A stretch of DNA of 7,298 nt, from the NCBI GenBank assembly GCA_031257455.1, contig JAIROQ010000038.1:1-7298 (forward strand), given 5' to 3'. Below are positions 1 to 5,977 of this stretch, piece after piece (the first letter of the stretch is position 1; the number at the start of each line of letters is the position of its first letter). This stretch comes from Prevotellaceae bacterium. Lineage in GTDB: Bacteria; Bacteroidota; Bacteroidia; Bacteroidales; UBA932. The notes beneath the pieces were generated by a model. It searched no databases. It worked only from the letters and a program-made list of their open reading frames with translations, and had not been told where the DNA came from. The position numbers and the translations under genes are program-made.

Positions 1-40
1 AAATCAGAAATCAGAAATTAGAAATTAAAAAAGAAATCAG
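1..40 (+). repeat. A-rich 7-base repeat leading into the SusC start codon
   Basis: The units are AAATCAG (1-7), AAATCAG (8-14), AAATTAG (15-21), AAATTAA (22-28), a 5-base AAAAG (29-33) and AAATCAG (34-40), followed directly by the ATG at 41. The array probably continues left of the window. It has no Shine-Dalgarno motif and no TAnnTTTG promoter element. An unstructured A-rich leader of this kind is common before genes in Bacteroidota. The same units (AAATCAG, AAATTAG) precede the ATG at 4802, so this is a recurring leader module rather than chance. Confidence 0.85.
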
Positions 41-3000
41 ATGAAAAAAGTGTTATTATTTTTTGTTTGCTTACTGGCGACCGGCCTCAGCGCTTCATGG
101 GCGCAGACCGGCCAGGTAAGCGGTGTAGTTACGGAAAACGGGCAACCGTTAGCCGGCGCGTCCGTAGCGGTAAAAGGCTCTACAACGGCTGTACTCACAG
201 CGGTGGACGGCCGCTACACAATAACCGTACCGGAAAATGCCGTCCTTGTATTTTCGTTTGTAGGAATGAAAACGCAGGAAATCACGGCAGGTTCGCGGTC
301 GGTCATCAATGTGGCGCTGGAAGCGGAAGCCACGCGGCTGGAAGACGTGGTGGTCGTGGCGTATGGTACGACTACGAGGGAACGGTTTACGGGTTCAGCC
401 GCTGTGATAAAAGGCGAAAAATTGGCGAAAGGCGAAACGTCCAATTTAACGAAAGCGCTGGAAGGCGCTATTGCCGGCGTGCAAACGACCAGTTCGACCG
501 GGCAGCCGGGAAGCGATGCAAATATCCGTGTTCGTGGCATCGGCTCTATTTCGGCCGGCTCCAATCCGCTCATTGTGGTGGACGGCGTGCCTTATGAAGG
601 CTCGCTCAATTCCATTGCCCCGCAAGATATCGAAACATTAAACGTACTGAAAGACGCTTCGGCCACTTCCATGTACGGTGCACGCGGCTCCAACGGCGTA
701 ATAATGATTACGACCAAAAAAGGCGAAACCGGCAAGGTGAAAGTTAATTTTGACGCCCGTATGGGCGTGAACTCACGCGGAGTGCCGGCTTATAATGTTA
801 TAACCAGCCCGCAGGATTATTATGAACTGACATGGGAAGCCCTGCGAAATAACTTGATGGAAGGCGGCATGGGCGCCTATGTGGCCGGCCAGACGGTAAG
901 CAATGACCTAATTCCGGTCTATTTGCGCTACAATATCTTCAAAGGCGTAGCAGACGGTGATTTGGTTAATCCCATTACGGGAAAAATCAATCCGGCAGCT
1001 ACGGAAAGGAAATGGAGCGATAACTGGCTGAAAGACCCCTTCAAAAATAATATCCGTCAGGAATACAGCTTTAATATGAGCGGCGGCACGGAAAATACCA
1101 ATGCTTATATGTCTGTCGGCTATATTAACGATAAAGGGTACATCGACAAGTCTGATTTTTCGAGAATAAATGTGCGTGGAAAGATAGACCAGAAATTCAA
1201 AGATTTCTTCAAGGCCGGCGTGAACATGGCTTATGCACAGACCACCGCCAATGAACCTATCAGTTCGGCCGGCAACAGCAACTTTGAAAATATCTTTATG
1301 TTTTCACAGAATATAGCCCCGATTTATCCGATTTACAAGTATGACCTCGCTACCGGGCAACCCGTTTACACGGACAATATACATGCTTACGACTTCGGTT
1401 CGGGCAACTTCGAGAACGGCAAGCCTTCTGCGAGAACGCGCCCCTATGCGGCGGAACAAAACCCCCTGTTTGTCCTGCAAAACGACTATACACGTACCAT
1501 ATATGATAACTTGTCGTCCCGCGCTTATGGCGAAATAAAGTTTCTGGAAGATTTTACTTTTACCGTCAATATTGCTTACGACATATTTAATGCTACCTAT
1601 AACGAATATACTAATCCTATTGTAGGTGACGGAAAATCTTATAACGGTAGCGGCAGCAGAATTAGTGAACGGTACACGGCATTAAACGCCAATCAACTCT
1701 TGAACTATTCCAAAGAAATAGACAGGCACAAAATAAATGTGCTGCTGGGACATGAAATCAAAATGGACGAAGTGACCTCTCTGGAAGGTTCGAAAACGCA
1801 GTTCTATGACCCCTATAACCCGGAACTGGCCAATGCCGGCGCAGTAAATACGTTGACGTCATTTGTCGGGAAATACCGGCTGGAAGGCTTCCTGTCACGG
1901 GCGGAATACAGTTATGACAGTAAATATATGTTATCGGGCAGTTTTCGCCGGGATGCCTCCTCCAGATTTCATCCCGATGTACGCTGGGGTAATTTCTGGT
2001 CGGTAGGCGCTGCGTGGCGCATCAAGGAAGAATGGTTCCTGAAAGATATAGACCAGATAGACAATCTGCGGCTCAGGGTTAGTTATGGTACGCAGGGGAA
2101 CGACAATATTTCCGGTTACAATCTCTACGAAGACCAGTACACGATTACCTCCGATGGGAAAAACCCCTCGCCGGTGCTGACTTTTAGAGGCGCGCCGAAT
2201 TTGACTTGGGAAAAATCAAACAATCTTACCATAGGACTTGAATCCAAACTTTTCGACAGGATTACCTTAAATATCGATTACTTTATTAAGGAAACCAAAG
2301 ATATGATTTACCGGAAACCCCTGCCTCCTTCCTTAGGCACTCCCACATGGGTTTGGGACAATCAGATTGACATGACAAACAGCGGCTGGGAAATAGAATT
2401 AAATGTGGATATACTGAAAACGGAAAATATATCGTGGAATGTATCGGCCAATATTACTTCCCTGAGCAACAAATTAACCAAATTACCCGCCGATAAAGCC
2501 CACCTCGAAGGATATCGTTCGGGAAGCTACTGGCGGAAACTTGGCGGCTCCCTGTATGATTTCTACCTGCCGAAATATGCCGGCGTGGACGAAACCACCG
2601 GAAAAGCCCTCTGGTATAAAGACGACGCCAATGGAAACAAGGTCACCACAGACAATCATTCGGCAGTGACTTTTTATGAAATAGGTAAAACAGCCATTCC
2701 CGATTGCTCCGGCGGGCTATCCACCGAGCTTACGGCCTACGGGTTTGACCTGAGCCTGCAAACCGCTTTCGTGCTGGGCGGATATGCCTATGACTCGTCC
2801 TACGGGTCTTTGATGGGCAGCGGCAACGACATCGGGCAAAACTGGCATACGGACATTTATGCCCGCTGGACGCCCACGAACAGGCAGGCGAACACGCCGC
2901 GCCTTTCTTCCGGCGACCAGAATGTAAGTGCGCTATCCGACCGGTTTCTGGCAAGCGCTTCGTATTTCAGTCTGAAAAACGTTACGCTGGGATACACTTT

Positions 3001-3184
3001 CCCGAAAAGCATTATCGACAAAGTAAAAATCCGTTCGTTGCGCATATACGCAAGCGGCGACAATCTGTGGCTGGCTTCGGCGCGCAAAGGATTTGACCCG
3101 AGACAGTCATTTAGCGGAGCTACCTATATAGGTATCTATTCCGCCTTGCGCAGCATCTCTGTGGGTGTATCCATTGGTCTTTAA
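41..3184 (+). CDS. SusC/RagA-family TonB-dependent outer membrane transporter
   Basis: This 1047-residue protein has the size and domain order of a SusC-type importer. Residues 1-21 are a Sec signal peptide (K2 K3, a hydrophobic core, then cleavage after ASWA). Residues about 24-95 form a carboxypeptidase-regulatory-like beta domain (VSGVVTENGQPLAGASV, then DGRYTI). A TonB-box-like segment, LEDVVVVAYGT, lies near residues 100-110. The plug follows to about residue 228, with the family hallmarks RVRGIGSI, PLIVVDGVP, LKDASATSMYGARGSNGV and ITTKKG. The rest is a 22-strand-type beta barrel. In this family the barrel imports oligosaccharides, peptides or other large ligands with TonB energy, with a SusD lipoprotein as a lid; the next gene encodes that SusD. 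The ATG at 41 is chosen because it starts the signal peptide. The protein ends in SIGL, lacking the C-terminal aromatic residue usual in outer membrane barrels. The substrate cannot be told from sequence. The family call is very secure. Confidence 0.97.
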   Translation: MKKVLLFFVCLLATGLSASWAQTGQVSGVVTENGQPLAGASVAVKGSTTAVLTAVDGRYTITVPENAVLVFSFVGMKTQEITAGSRSVINVALEAEATRLEDVVVVAYGTTTRERFTGSAAVIKGEKLAKGETSNLTKALEGAIAGVQTTSSTGQPGSDANIRVRGIGSISAGSNPLIVVDGVPYEGSLNSIAPQDIETLNVLKDASATSMYGARGSNGVIMITTKKGETGKVKVNFDARMGVNSRGVPAYNVITSPQDYYELTWEALRNNLMEGGMGAYVAGQTVSNDLIPVYLRYNIFKGVADGDLVNPITGKINPAATERKWSDNWLKDPFKNNIRQEYSFNMSGGTENTNAYMSVGYINDKGYIDKSDFSRINVRGKIDQKFKDFFKAGVNMAYAQTTANEPISSAGNSNFENIFMFSQNIAPIYPIYKYDLATGQPVYTDNIHAYDFGSGNFENGKPSARTRPYAAEQNPLFVLQNDYTRTIYDNLSSRAYGEIKFLEDFTFTVNIAYDIFNATYNEYTNPIVGDGKSYNGSGSRISERYTALNANQLLNYSKEIDRHKINVLLGHEIKMDEVTSLEGSKTQFYDPYNPELANAGAVNTLTSFVGKYRLEGFLSRAEYSYDSKYMLSGSFRRDASSRFHPDVRWGNFWSVGAAWRIKEEWFLKDIDQIDNLRLRVSYGTQGNDNISGYNLYEDQYTITSDGKNPSPVLTFRGAPNLTWEKSNNLTIGLESKLFDRITLNIDYFIKETKDMIYRKPLPPSLGTPTWVWDNQIDMTNSGWEIELNVDILKTENISWNVSANITSLSNKLTKLPADKAHLEGYRSGSYWRKLGGSLYDFYLPKYAGVDETTGKALWYKDDANGNKVTTDNHSAVTFYEIGKTAIPDCSGGLSTELTAYGFDLSLQTAFVLGGYAYDSSYGSLMGSGNDIGQNWHTDIYARWTPTNRQANTPRLSSGDQNVSALSDRFLASASYFSLKNVTLGYTFPKSIIDKVKIRSLRIYASGDNLWLASARKGFDPRQSFSGATYIGIYSALRSISVGVSIGL

Positions 3185-3205
3185 CTCTTATTAAAATTGA
3201 ATACA
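3181..3205 (+). other. Short SusC-SusD junction with a reverse-oriented repeat unit
   Basis: Only 21 bases separate the SusC stop (TAA, 3182-3184) from the SusD ATG at 3206, which supports co-transcription. TTAACTCTTA at 3181-3190 overlaps the stop and is the exact reverse complement of TAAGAGTTAA, the unit of the arrays at 4703 and 5670. The remaining bases are AT-rich, with no Shine-Dalgarno site. Confidence 0.6.
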
Positions 3206-4708
3206 ATGAAAACAAATAAAATTATTATTTTACTCTTATCGGCGATATTATTGGGCGCTTCCTGCTCGAAGGACTTTTTAAACGTGCCCGTATATGACAC
3301 CATGACTGCAGACGCGGCTGCAAAAGCCGCAGAGGCGAGCCCGGAAAAAGTGGCGTTTTTTGTTGACGCCATTTACAACATACTTGTAAATGCCGACCTG
3401 GCCAATACAGGCTCTCATGACGCTTTCGGATACATGGCTATCCTGCACGCTGCCGACCTGATGTCGGAAGATATCGTGATGAACGCCCAAAACTTTTTTA
3501 TCTACGACTATTTGCATGATAACCGCGAATGGAACTTTAACCGTACAAGTACTATCTGGCGGTATTTCTACACGGCCATCACAAGTGCAAATAATGTACT
3601 CTTGATAACCTCGGCAGAATCCACATCACCCCTTATCCTGGCTACGCGCGGGCAGGCATTGGCGCTGCGGGCATTCTCTTATTTCTACCTCATCCAGCTC
3701 TACCAGCATGTATATCCGGTATCGGCCAGCGGCGACCGGCCGGGCGTTCCCATGTATTATGCAAGTAACGAAGGGAAGGCAAACATCTCCGGCCGCGCAA
3801 GCGTTGCAACCGTACTGGCGCAAATCGAAGAAGACCTGACTACCGCTGTGGACAATTTGAAAGGCTGGAACCGCAACTCGAAAAATCAAATTAACTATTC
3901 CGTAGCCAATGGCCTCCTCGCACGCTATTACCTCCTCACGGAACAGTGGGATAACGCCGCGAAGGCAGCAAAAGAAGCGCGCAAGGGACTGTCGATTATG
4001 CCGGCAAGCAGTCTCCTGGACGGGTTTATGGACATCGGCAACACGGAATGGATGTGGGGCTATGACCATAATCCGGAAACCGCTACGTTCTATGCATCGT
4101 TCTTCTCGCATATATCCAACCTCGCGAGCGGATATGCCGGATTGAATTATGCCGCCCGCCTTATCGACAAACGCCTTTATGAAAGTATTCCCGACAGCGA
4201 CCTGCGCAAGCAATGGTTTCAAACCAGCCCCAAGTCCATTACGCCGAAAGTTAAGCCGTCAGAAAAAGCAATAGCTTGGGAATTGCCTTATGCCAACCTG
4301 AAATTCGGCGATGACGGCGCTTTTACGATGGACTACCTGTACATGCGCACCAGCGAAATGGTGCTGATTGAAGCGGAGGCGCTGGCGCAACAGGGGCTCG
4401 GCGCTCAGGCCGCTACCGTACTGAAAGAACTCCTCTCCCAACGCGACCCCAACTGGAATGCCGGAAGCGTAACGGCAGAAGAAGTATGGCATCAACGCCG
4501 GATTGAACTCTGGGGGGAAGGCTTTGCCACGTTTGACCTCAAACGCCTCCACAAAGGAATTGACCGGAATTATACCGGCTCCAACCATTATTCCGCTGCG
4601 AAATTCGCCATACCCGCAGGAGACAAACGCTGGATTTTCCAAATCCCCCAATCCGAAATCCTCGAAAACCCGGATATATCCGAAGCAGACAATAACGAGA
4701 AGAGTTAA
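3206..4708 (+). CDS. SusD/RagB-family surface nutrient-binding lipoprotein
   Basis: The 500-residue product is normal length for SusD. It is expected to be anchored on the cell surface as the hinged lid of the SusC transporter encoded just upstream. The N-terminus is a lipoprotein signal: K2, K5, a hydrophobic run, then LLGASC with the lipid-carrying cysteine at C20, followed by SKDFLNVP, a typical SusD mature start. The N-terminal SusD-like domain contains ALRAFSYFYLIQLYQ (about residues 153-167), a family hallmark helix. Helical TPR-like segments follow (INYSVANGLLARYYL, then EQWDNAAKAAKEA). The C-terminal RagB/SusD domain has RRIELWGEGFATFDLKRL near residue 430 and ends with WIFQIPQSEILENPD, both characteristic. 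ATG 3206 is preferred over the in-frame TTG at 3197 because it places the positive n-region directly at the start. The TAA stop lies inside the first unit of a heptamer array. The ligand is unknown. Confidence 0.97.
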   Translation: MKTNKIIILLLSAILLGASCSKDFLNVPVYDTMTADAAAKAAEASPEKVAFFVDAIYNILVNADLANTGSHDAFGYMAILHAADLMSEDIVMNAQNFFIYDYLHDNREWNFNRTSTIWRYFYTAITSANNVLLITSAESTSPLILATRGQALALRAFSYFYLIQLYQHVYPVSASGDRPGVPMYYASNEGKANISGRASVATVLAQIEEDLTTAVDNLKGWNRNSKNQINYSVANGLLARYYLLTEQWDNAAKAAKEARKGLSIMPASSLLDGFMDIGNTEWMWGYDHNPETATFYASFFSHISNLASGYAGLNYAARLIDKRLYESIPDSDLRKQWFQTSPKSITPKVKPSEKAIAWELPYANLKFGDDGAFTMDYLYMRTSEMVLIEAEALAQQGLGAQAATVLKELLSQRDPNWNAGSVTAEEVWHQRRIELWGEGFATFDLKRLHKGIDRNYTGSNHYSAAKFAIPAGDKRWIFQIPQSEILENPDISEADNNEKS

Positions 4709-4735
4709 AAGTTAAGAGTTAAGAGTTAAGAGTTG
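4703..4735 (+). repeat. AGTTAAG heptamer array overlapping the SusD stop codon
   Basis: The units are AGTTAAA (4703-4709), AGTTAAG (4710-4716, 4717-4723, 4724-4730) and a partial AGTTG (4731-4735). The SusD stop TAA at 4706-4708 is part of the first unit. TAA occurs at 4706, 4713, 4720 and 4727, covering all three forward frames. TTA at 4705, 4712 and 4719 covers all three reverse frames. The array runs into GCTGACG (4735-4741), a motif seen again next to the same heptamer after the operon. Confidence 0.95.
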
Positions 4736-4748
4736 CTGACGCCACTAA

Positions 4749-4783
4749 CCTTAAACCTTAAACTTTAAACCTTAAACTTTAAA
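4749..4783 (+). repeat. CYTTAAA heptamer array
   Basis: Five exact-length units are visible: CCTTAAA (4749-4755, 4756-4762), CTTTAAA (4763-4769), CCTTAAA (4770-4776) and CTTTAAA (4777-4783). The only variation is C/T at the second base. The period is the same as the AGTTAAG array, but the unit differs and again contains TTAA. The last three bases overlap the start of the leader repeat at 4781. Confidence 0.95.
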
Positions 4784-4801
4784 TCAGAAATTAGAAATAA
4801 C
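4781..4801 (+). repeat. A-rich heptamer leader directly before the lipoprotein ATG
   Basis: The units AAATCAG (4781-4787), AAATTAG (4788-4794) and AAATAAC (4795-4801) end exactly at the ATG at 4802. They repeat the leader seen before the SusC gene. No Shine-Dalgarno or promoter motif is visible in 4709-4801, so this gene is probably read through from SusD. Confidence 0.85.
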
Positions 4802-5668
4802 ATGAAAAAAACAATTTATATTTTAGCCATCGTCCTTGCTTTTGCAGGTTGTACGGATGAATTAAAAAAGGCGGATTATGATTATATACCCAATCCGGCC
4901 AATCTCCCGGCTATCACAATAGCCATTGACCAAAACAGTATTACCGGAAGTTCTGCCGGTATGTCCGCCCAAATTACTTTTGGAAATGACCCGGCCTTTA
5001 TTGAAAAAGGATTTGTCCTCTCGAAAACGGCCGATTTTGCCGACTTCCTTGCAGTAACGCCGGATGCCCAACATGCGCCGGTATTGAAAGCAACCGCCGA
5101 CAAACTGGATGACGAAACGCAATACCATGTCAAAGGATACGTGCTTACCAAAGACGGCATAGCTTACAGCGCCCCCCTGACATTTACGACCCTTTTCATC
5201 CCGCCCCAATGGGAAGCCATCGAAGGCGAGTGGACGGTTACGGAAGATTTTAATCTGGATGGCGAATGGAATAACGACCAAACCTATAAAATAACCATTA
5301 CCGGCGTTGCCGGCGATAAAAGGAAAATCAAAATCGAGGGTTTTGCCCCCTATAAACATGAGGCCGGGCATACCATATATGCCACAGTCGATAATATGAA
5401 ACTGACCTTGCCCTCGCAGGAATTACTTCCCGAATGGGAACCGGGTTTCAAAACACATTTTGCCGCACTGAAAAGCGCCACCTTTAAAGATAATATGGGG
5501 CGTGCCTTTTCGGATGTCCCCATCACCAAAAACAGTGACGGCTCATTGGAAATAAAACTGCTCGGCGGAATGAATTCATTCGGTTTCCAGATTTACGATA
5601 CGGAACTCGAGGACGGCGCATTCGCCGGCGGCTGGGGATATACAGACAATACCAAGTGGGTAAAATGA
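4802..5668 (+). CDS. SusE/SusF-position lipoprotein with an Ig/FN3-like domain, probable surface ligand binder
   Basis: The 288-residue protein starts with a clear lipoprotein signal (MKKTIYILAIVLAFAGC, cysteine C17), followed by acidic, polar TDELKK. Residues about 37-130 look like the Ig/fibronectin-III-type beta domain common in Bacteroidota surface lipoproteins. It has paired motifs: IEKGFVLSKTADF in the middle, and ETQYHVKGYVLTKDGIAYSAPLTFTT at the end, matching the family pattern 'TxYxVRAYxTxxxGxxYGxxxxFTT'. The C-terminal half, from about residue 137 (PQWEAIEGEWTVTEDF), is rich in alternating hydrophobic residues, aromatics and glycines and predicts beta structure. I do not recognise its family. 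Position directly after SusC/SusD suggests a surface ligand-binding partner, the role SusE/SusF or SGBPs play in glycan loci; this is inference. It has no catalytic motif. The stop TGA (5666-5668) is followed within two bases by a heptamer array. Confidence 0.9.
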   Translation: MKKTIYILAIVLAFAGCTDELKKADYDYIPNPANLPAITIAIDQNSITGSSAGMSAQITFGNDPAFIEKGFVLSKTADFADFLAVTPDAQHAPVLKATADKLDDETQYHVKGYVLTKDGIAYSAPLTFTTLFIPPQWEAIEGEWTVTEDFNLDGEWNNDQTYKITITGVAGDKRKIKIEGFAPYKHEAGHTIYATVDNMKLTLPSQELLPEWEPGFKTHFAALKSATFKDNMGRAFSDVPITKNSDGSLEIKLLGGMNSFGFQIYDTELEDGAFAGGWGYTDNTKWVK

Positions 5669-5669
5669 G

Positions 5670-5731
5670 TTAAGAACTAAGAGTTAAGAGTTAAGAGTTG
5701 GCTGGTGCGTTAGCCAACTCTTAGTTCTTAA
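5670..5731 (+). repeat. Imperfect inverted repeat containing TTAAGAG heptamers
   Basis: The right arm at 5712-5731 is the exact reverse complement of TTAAGAACTAAGAGTTGGCT. The left arm reads TTAAGAACTAAGAGTT (5670-5685) and GGCT (5700-5703) with 14 extra bases (5686-5699), exactly two heptamers, inserted between them. The two arms are therefore identical apart from two heptamer copies. The inner 6-base stem TTGGCT/AGCCAA (5698-5703 with 5712-5717) closes an 8-base loop. TAA at 5671, 5678, 5685 and 5692 covers all three forward frames. It starts two bases after the lipoprotein stop. It is not followed by a T run, so it is not a standard intrinsic terminator. Confidence 0.9.
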
Positions 5732-5735
5732 TTCT

Positions 5736-5776
5736 CGGGACTGTCCAGTCCCGTCCATCGGGTATGGACAGCCCCG
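5736..5776 (+). repeat. GC-rich nested inverted repeat in the intergenic core
   Basis: CGGGACTGTCCA (5736-5747) pairs with TGGACAGCCCCG (5765-5776) at 11 of 12 positions. Inside the loop, CCCG (5750-5753) pairs with CGGG (5759-5762). A competing smaller hairpin exists: CGGGACTG (5736-5743) is the exact reverse complement of CAGTCCCG (5746-5753). The composition differs sharply from the AT-rich repeats on both sides. There is no T run after it. Confidence 0.8.
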
Positions 5777-5784
5777 TCCGAGCA

Positions 5785-5801
5785 GTACGGGCATCCCGTA
5801 C
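5785..5801 (+). repeat. 7-base hairpin GTACGGG/CCCGTAC
   Basis: GTACGGG (5785-5791) and CCCGTAC (5795-5801) are exact reverse complements around a 3-base CAT loop. It shares the CGGG/CCCG theme with the preceding nested hairpin. No T run follows, so a terminator role is not supported. Confidence 0.75.
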
Positions 5802-5837
5802 CGGAAAGGCTGACAGTTAAGAGTTATGAGTTAAGAG

Positions 5838-5857
5838 TTGGCTGACGCGCCAGCCAA
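5838..5857 (+). repeat. Hairpin TTGGCTG/CAGCCAA, second copy of the cassette hairpin
   Basis: TTGGCTG (5838-5844) and CAGCCAA (5851-5857) pair perfectly around ACGCGC. The 20-base element matches 5698-5717 at 16 of 20 positions. All four differences are transitions, and both copies retain the TTGGCT/AGCCAA stem. Both follow the same heptamer run, so they look like two copies of one element. Confidence 0.85.
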
Positions 5858-5903
5858 AATAGTCAATAATTAAACAGTCAATGGTGACTGCCGGCGCGTC
5901 AGC
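5841..5903 (+). terminator. Long-range inverted repeat after the operon, possible terminator
   Basis: GCTGACGCGCC (5841-5851) and GGCGCGTCAGC (5893-5903) are exact 11-base reverse complements. The loop between them contains a second perfect hairpin, CAGTCA (5875-5880) with TGACTG (5885-5890) around ATGG. The outer stem is GC-rich and followed by TTAAATCTTT, only a weak T-rich tail, so terminator function is a modest inference. The outer stem competes with the local hairpin at 5838-5857 because they share 5841-5851. It lies between the operon end and the mtaB promoter, where a terminator would be expected. Confidence 0.4.
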
Positions 5904-5904
5904 T

Positions 5905-5933
5905 TAAATCTTTAAATCTTTAAATCTTTAAAT
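5905..5933 (+). repeat. AAATCTTT octamer array
   Basis: Three perfect AAATCTTT units lie at 5906-5913, 5914-5921 and 5922-5929, with a partial AAAT at 5930-5933. TAA at 5905, 5913 and 5921 covers all three forward frames. The period is 8 rather than 7, but the TTTAAA core again places stops on both strands. Confidence 0.95.
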
Positions 5934-5939
5934 TAATTA

Positions 5940-5971
5940 ATCACATTATCACATTATCAAATTATCAAATT
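5940..5971 (+). repeat. ATCAMATT octamer array just upstream of the mtaB promoter
   Basis: The four units are ATCACATT (5940-5947, 5948-5955) and ATCAAATT (5956-5963, 5964-5971). The array occupies the region where a -33 element would be expected for the -7 motif at 5978-5985. A change in copy number would alter the sequence or spacing upstream of the promoter. Confidence 0.95.
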
Positions 5972-5977
5972 TTCCTT

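Larger units (their letters stand above)
5678..5844 (+). repeat. 27-base direct repeats (one mismatch) 140 bases apart flanking a hairpin core
   Basis: Positions 5678-5704 and 5818-5844 align over 27 bases with one difference (A5687 versus T5827). Each is a run of heptamer units ending in GAGTTGGCTG. The offset is exactly 140 bases. Between them lies a GC-rich core (about 5734-5805) made of hairpins. I see no ORF in this 336-base intergenic stretch that looks like a gene. Confidence 0.85.

Noticed and set aside
1..40. Promoter for the SusC operon
   Set aside because: No TAnnTTTG or TTTG element is present in these 40 bases. The promoter is probably left of the window.
67..597. 176-residue overlapping ORF within the SusC gene
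   Set aside because: Its product is rich in Arg, Gly and Cys, as expected from an out-of-frame reading of GC-rich codons, and it overlaps conserved SusC plug coding.
3197..3205. TTG start nine bases upstream for the SusD gene
   Set aside because: It would add MNT before MKTNK. The ATG at 3206 gives a normal lipoprotein signal peptide and no ribosome-binding site favours the TTG.
3626..4222. 198-residue ORF on the - strand within the SusD gene
   Set aside because: It is antisense to a gene with clear family motifs throughout and has no recognisable domain or promoter, so it is a shadow frame.
4703..4801. CRISPR array
   Set aside because: The units are 7 bases with no spacers, and no cas genes are nearby. 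The periodicity is that of a simple tandem repeat.
5736..5801. Intrinsic terminators at the GC-rich hairpins
   Set aside because: The stems are good, but neither hairpin is followed by a T run on either strand, so they are recorded only as inverted repeats.
5840..5904. Riboswitch controlling mtaB
   Set aside because: The structured region lies upstream of the likely mtaB promoter (5978-5985), so it would not be in the mtaB mRNA, and I recognise no known aptamer.
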